Source: Sipunculus nudus (taxonomy: Eukaryota; Annelida; Sipuncula; Golfingiida; Sipunculidae). From it: a stretch of 64,000 nt of DNA. A model generated the notes under the pieces. That model made no database searches and was not told the origin of the DNA. It worked only from the letters and a program-made list of their open reading frames with translations. Below, piece after piece: positions 58,931-64,000 of this stretch. The translations under genes and the position numbers were made by a program. Within the stretch, counting starts at the first letter, position 1, and each line of letters starts with the position of its first letter. The DNA lies in contig CM049310.1 of NCBI GenBank assembly GCA_026874595.1, positions 7,314,001 through 7,378,000 of the forward strand, in the 5' to 3' direction.

Positions 58931-59940
58931 ATATGAAAATTTGAAAAAATACAGGTGGCGCCACAAGTCTGCAGGAATTAATGGAACACCTCTTGATCAA
59001 TATGTATGCCAAAAATATGACCATAAGTGTTGTAGTTATTGAGATGTTGCAGTTTGTTTTTATCAAATTTTCCATTTTTCTGGAAGGTAATTGGGAGCCC
59101 CCCAAAGCATAAAGGATATGGGTAAAAGAGACCTTATTTCAGGTTACCATGGAGACTTTTCATAGGTCTCTCACTGTGTCAAGAATGAAGATTCTAGGTC
59201 CAGTGTCTATGATTTGTGCCCTGTTAACAGCTGTTCACATTTTTATAGGTCTCAAAAATAGAGAAAGCAATTCATAAAAATTGAAAAATACAGGTAGCGC
59301 GCCACCAGTCTGCAGAAACTGATGAAACATCTCATGATCAATGTGTATGCAAAAATTCGTGACCATCAGTGATGTAGTTGATGAGATATTGAAGTTATTG
59401 TATGAAATTTTTTACTATTCTTGGGGGTACTTTGGGGCCCCATAGCTCAAAGGATATGGGTAACAGAGACCTAATTTCTGGTTTTCATGGAGACTTTTCA
59501 TTGGTCTCTCAGTGTGTCAAGAATTAAGATTATAGGTCTAGTCGTTACGATTTGTGCCACGTTAACAGATGACAGCATCCTTAAGTCTCAAAAATAGAGA
59601 AAAAAATCGTAAAAAATCAAAAAATACAGTTAGCGCCACCAGTCTGCAGAAACTGATGGAACAGCTCATGATCAATATGTATGCCAGAAATCATGACCAT
59701 CAGTCAAGTAGTTAATGAGATATTGAAGTTTTTGTATGAAATTTTTCACTATTCTGGGGGGTAGATTGGGGCCCCATAGCTCAAAGGATATAGGTAACAG
59801 AGACCTAATTTCATGTTTCCACGGAGATTTTTCATGGACCTCTCGGAATTACAAGTTACCAGATTCTAGGTCCAGTGGTTACCATTTGTGCCTGGTTAAC
59901 GGACGGACGATGGACAAAGAGTGATCGCTACAACATGCCA
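58931..59940 (+). repeat. Array of three ~338 bp repeat units
   Basis: Cores at 58954 (GGTGGCGCCACAAG), 59293 (GGTAGCGCGCCACCAG) and 59629 (GTTAGCGCCACCAG), spaced ~339 and ~336, each followed by TCTGCAGRAAYTRATG. It ends in GGACGGACGATGGAC. It directly follows composite block copy 2. Confidence 0.65.
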
Positions 59941-62239
59941 CAACATGGCATCTTCAAGATTATTCCTTGAATCACTATTAAAAAGTTTTGTACATTGGAG
60001 CTTTCAGTACATGCTTAATTTATTCACCAATATAAAAGATTCAGTAAATCTAATAAAATAAAACCATCTTTTCAAATAAAGTATACACACTGTTAGTTGA
60101 ATGAGGGACAAACAACATCATTTTCTAATACTATCTTACCTATAATTTTTTTACTGGAATTAATAGTCAATTACACACCTGGTGAAGTTTTTACTCTTCT
60201 GAAGTAAAGAATTACTTACCTGATGAACATTCACACTTTCATATAGCAATACACCACTTTGTGGACACAATTAAATGTGCACTTTAATCATTGTAACCCT
60301 GGTGGTACAATACAAAATCTAAAATGCAGGACAGCCTAGTACTAGAAAACCGACAGGTCACTAAGGGCCCCGCAAAAGATGCAGTCATTATAAATTGAAG
60401 TACTGTGAATTTGGTGTACTTTGGTAGCATTGGCTGAAAGAGTGATATTTGAAAATTAAAGAATCTGTAAAGAACAGCTGACATGTATATGGTAAAGTGA
60501 AAATGTTCAGAGATATAAAAATAATGATATAAAAGAACTGCATGCATTTTTAGTTTCTGTATTTGTGTATCACCTGTGCCAATTATTTTTGGTTGAAGTC
60601 TTGGCTGGGCTGTGTCAAATATTTTTCCAGTATTTGTATGTTGAATTGGCCTTATTATATGTAAGGCTTGAATCTGTACATGAACCTTGTAGTATTAGAG
60701 AGAGTCAGCTGTTGGTTAGTAGTGATAAAATGGTCATTCTCTTGAACTGAGATTCAGCTGTTCTTGGGCTTGGGTCTACAGATGCCCTGTGATGTGTAGA
60801 ATGGCTACATATGAAATTTCATATCAATGTAAATTTGTTGATGGTCACTATAATATTAGGTCCAAATTCCTTGAGATGTTGGAAATGGAGATAGATTTGT
60901 CCAAACATGGTCTAAATGAGAGCCACTGTGATGCGTTGGGCCAGTGAATCCTTTTCTGGGGAATCTTCAAAATGTCTGTACAAAATATGCTGTGAAAATG
61001 TAATGCCGCTGTACACGAGTGACTCGAAAAAGATTCATCCATTTCTGGCCTGCTGAAGGAAACAACTGAACGCCAAACTGTGAATTACTTTTTTTTTTCT
61101 TTTCCTTCTGACCTAAATATCAATAAGCTTCTCCCTTAGGCCATGGGTGATACATCTTATGTTTGAATCCTATCCATCATATGTTAGGGGAGTTATTATG
61201 CAGAAACGAATTTGATTGTTTATCAAATTCTTTGTGGGTTATTGCATTAACATCATTTGAGAATTATCGCCTCTGTCAAGGTCATCCATCTTGACCTAGC
61301 CCTTCATAACAAACATTACTGGTGCAAGTTCAGTGAGTGTTAGTCAAATTGTTTGCGAGCTATTTGGTTAACATCATTTTAGCATTATCACCTCTGTGAC
61401 ATTGAAAATCCATCAAGGTCACCCATCTTCAAACATGATGTAGTGCATCAAAAGGTCCATCACTGCAGTGAGACTGGGGACCTTATATGAAATACTTTTA
61501 CGAGTTATTGTGTTAACAATGTGTGTCCTTTTGCATGCATATTTGCTAAGAGAGTGCAACCTTACTAGGTGTTCAGTAATGGTTTTTACTGCATAACTTA
61601 CATAAAAATGGCTGACTATGACCATATATCATGCCTCGATGCTGTTGACATGAGGACCTGTCCTACTGTTAAGGTGGAACAAACAATTATGCATGGTTAC
61701 AATTATAATTTATGCCCTGCTGAAAGAGGGACCTAAAATTTAATAACAAGCTGTGAATAACTTTTTTCCCTTTCACCTCCGGACCCCAAAATCAATAGGG
61801 ATCTTCCATAATTGATGGTTAATACATATTTCAGGTTTGAACTCAATACGTCAATCCTAACTGGAGTTATCATCCGGAAAATTTGTGGACGGACAGACGG
61901 ATGGCACGACAGACGGATAGGTCGATTACTATAGGGCACCCGCTTTTCAAGTGGGGCCCTAATAAGAATGAATCAAATACAGAAAATTATAACATTCATC
62001 TAGTTTATGCACCAGCTAGTGGGGGGGGGGGGGGGGGGGGGGGGGGGAGTGGAGTGCAGGGCAGAGGGGAAGCCTGCTAGTAGTGGCAAAGGTGAGCCAA
62101 GGCAAGCTGCCTGGAGAGGATTACATAATACAAGTGAAGGCTGTACTACTAGGTGGGTACTAGGTACCTGATGTAAACAACACTTGACATGGTGAATGAA
62201 AACTTAAATAAAAGCTTCTCTTTTTAATCAATTCCTTTG
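59941..62239. other. Intergenic, no gene recognised
   Basis: Contains two related strings at ~61200-61420 (AACATCATTT...ATTATC.CCTCTGT, CATCTTGACC) and a GGACGGACAGACGG run ending near 61935 (GGGGCCCTAATAA), both likely from interspersed repeats. A run of 27 G lies at 62021-62047. Confidence 0.4.
62021..62047. repeat. Poly-G run
   Basis: Twenty-seven consecutive G. Shorter runs occur at 16686, 17539, 30672, 41662-41686 and, as C, 53873. Such runs are also prone to sequencing length error. Confidence 0.9.
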
Positions 62240-62876
62240 AAATTTCAGATTTTAAAAGATTAAACCCTTATGTATGTATGCTGTGAAAATTAAATCAAAA
62301 GTGCTTACATGAGAAAAACGTGCCGTAGCCAAATTTGGACAAAATTTAAGGTATTGATTTTTTATCTTATTTAAGATCTAATTTTGGGTTAACAATTGAA
62401 TCTTGATTTAATAAAGTTATATCCCTGAAAAAAAGTCTCCAGCTTCAGCAATTCTCATGTTAAGTGAGTAAATATATTTCCTGATTATTTTAAAATTGCA
62501 TTATATTTGGACCCATAACTTCAAAACAATACTCAATACTGACCTAATTTTTGGTATGTTAATAGAAAATGTATGGAAGAATAAGAATACTAAATATAAT
62601 CAAAAACAGACCAGTGCTTTCAATATTAGGCAGCCTTGAAGTGTAACAATGGCTTTTTTATGGAAAAAGGAGGTTTTTCCGTAATATTTTGAAGGAACGA
62701 AGTCCTAGTGACCCAATTTTCCGTATGGTAGGAGATTTTGGGGACATCTAACTGTATGCAAAATTTTGGATACATAGGTCCAAAGGTTTTAAAACGTGCC
62801 CTGTTAACGGACAGCCGGGCGACGGACAAAGGACCATGACAATAGCTCAGATGACTTATAGTCAGCTGAGACAAAA
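62240..62876 (+). repeat. Interspersed repeat with hairpin end, copy 2
   Basis: It matches 41880-42533 in the same orientation, from AAATTTCAGAT to the hairpin TAGCTCAGATGACT / AGTCAGCTGAG. The copies have many substitutions and indels, so both are old. Confidence 0.65.
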
Positions 62877-63814
62877 ATCTAGATTTCCACAGATTTATCC
62901 ATTTAGATCAAGGTCGTCAGCCACCCCCTCCCCCCCCCCCCTCTGAAAGCTTCAACTTTAGTTGATTCATGACACACAATGTAAAACAAGACCTTCATAA
63001 TTGTACAATGTATTGTGTTAACCGTGTAAACACGAAAATAAACATGTACAGGGCACTGTAAATGTTTAAAATGTGTAAAATTATGATTGTACATTTTATT
63101 ATATGTGTACACTTGGTACCAGTCCAGTTACTTGTAAGACCAACAATGAACCTCCCTTATGGACACCCTATGATTTTTAGATGCCTTTCTATAAAGAACA
63201 ACTCGTGTTGCCTGTCCTATGAAATGAAGCCTAATATGGGCACCTCTATAAAATATTTGATAAATTAGAGATGTTGGCAGATATAGCATTTCTCTTTCTT
63301 AATGAAATACCACTGATGCATTATTCTTATATTCTGATACATCTGGCTTCCTGTTAATTACATATTACAATACATGACTAGTTATTTATTTTGACATCCT
63401 GATTTGAAATGACTTGTTTGAATAAGTATATTAAACAAAACAAGCGTAACATGTCAGTTAATATTGCATCATTTGTCACATGTCCACTATCATAGCATCA
63501 AGATCTTTCACTTTGTGTCCGGCCTGAATTCAAAAGTTTTGAGATGTCATGTAATTCATTATTATGCAAAGACTGAAACTTTATACTGAGCAGTTTTATG
63601 AGTAATTATCGCAAAACCTAAGTGCTGTGAAATAACTATTTTGTTACATTCCAATATAAACAAATTAAATGTATATGTTCCATCTGCAGGTCTCACCATG
63701 CCTCTTGATTACCTGACTAGTTAATATGTCTCGTGTTATGGCGTGCTTCCATATAACCAAAACTCTGGTCCACATCCTAAGTGTGTGCAAAAAAATCAGA
63801 TCCATCTTTTTCAG

Positions 63815-63961
63815 ACAGAACTGTTTGAATGTGTTTGGACATGTGGATCACCTAAAAGGGTCTACTTCAAAATGGATGGCAGATTTGTGCATCAGGTGAT
63901 TAGTACATATGACAACATTATCAAGCAAAATGCCAGGGCCAAGTCCAAGGCTGCAGTTTAA
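63815..63961 (+). CDS. Possible terminal coding exon, unknown protein
   Basis: A splice-acceptor-like CCATCTTTTTCAG precedes 49 codons (starting TELFECVWTCG, ending in a basic ARAKSKAAV tail) and a TAA. The residue mix looks protein-like and the acceptor is good, so it may be the last exon of a plus-strand gene. I cannot find the upstream exon and do not recognise the family. It could be chance. Confidence 0.3.
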   Translation, partial: TELFECVWTCGSPKRVYFKMDGRFVHQVISTYDNIIKQNARAKSKAAV

Positions 63962-64000
63962 ATATATTACTACACTGTTGTTAAGAGGTGACATTCCCTA

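Noticed and set aside
53000-59900. CRISPR-like array
   Set aside because: The window is eukaryotic, repeat units are 130-340 bp, and spacers are not unique sequence between short exact repeats.

Overview
This is a 64 kb piece of an animal nuclear genome. It shows long spliced genes with GT-AG introns, tRNA-derived and DNA-transposon repeats, microsatellites and AT-rich introns. There is no bacterial or plasmid content. The mix of repeats (Helentron-like arrays with a hairpin 3' end, a Gmr1-like LTR element, DNA-element ends in GACGGACGG-type runs) fits a lophotrochozoan, most likely a bivalve or other mollusc. That assignment is an inference and was not tested by any search.

Genes. An intronless PH-domain protein lies on the minus strand at 667-2004. 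PTGES2 (prostaglandin E synthase 2) lies on the plus strand at 15032-30962: six coding exons join in phase to a 406-residue protein. DDX39B/UAP56 (DECD-box mRNA export and splicing helicase) lies on the minus strand at 33832-40289: nine coding exons join in phase to 426 residues, with a probable untranslated first exon near 43011-43090. PTGES2 and DDX39B are convergent, with about 2.9 kb between stop codons. Two weak candidates are a decayed or spliced multi-pass membrane protein (minus, 10557-11476) and a possible terminal exon at 63815-63961.

Mobile DNA dominates the rest. Intron 1 of PTGES2 holds a 7.1 kb Ty3/gypsy-type retrotransposon (18029-25175) with two nearly identical 1.15 kb LTRs. 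Its pol order is protease-integrase-RT-RNase H, the copia-like order known from Gmr1 elements. Its Gag has a SCAN-like segment, a TAG codon separates Gag-protease from integrase in the same frame, and most of the RT is deleted. Other elements are two TA-flanked elements with CAGTRGAAC ends (4743-5987, 47338-48616), four copies of a Harbinger-like MITE (one split by a hAT remnant), a fold-back element with GC-rich TCGGCCGCC arms (43350-44735), a 76 bp hairpin insertion with a 9 bp target duplication, and a tRNA-derived SINE.

Six Helentron/HINE-like elements (near 6.0, 7.7, 15.5, 52.9, 54.4 and 56.3 kb) share a GTATCCGCCAAAA end and a 3' hairpin. Most carry alternating ~149/~131 bp repeats centred on the palindrome GGTGGCGCCACC. 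The same palindrome also sits in an unrelated ~338 bp repeat and in a third module in the 48.9-59.9 kb repeat district. That sharing across families is, with the Gmr1-like element, the most unusual feature of the window.
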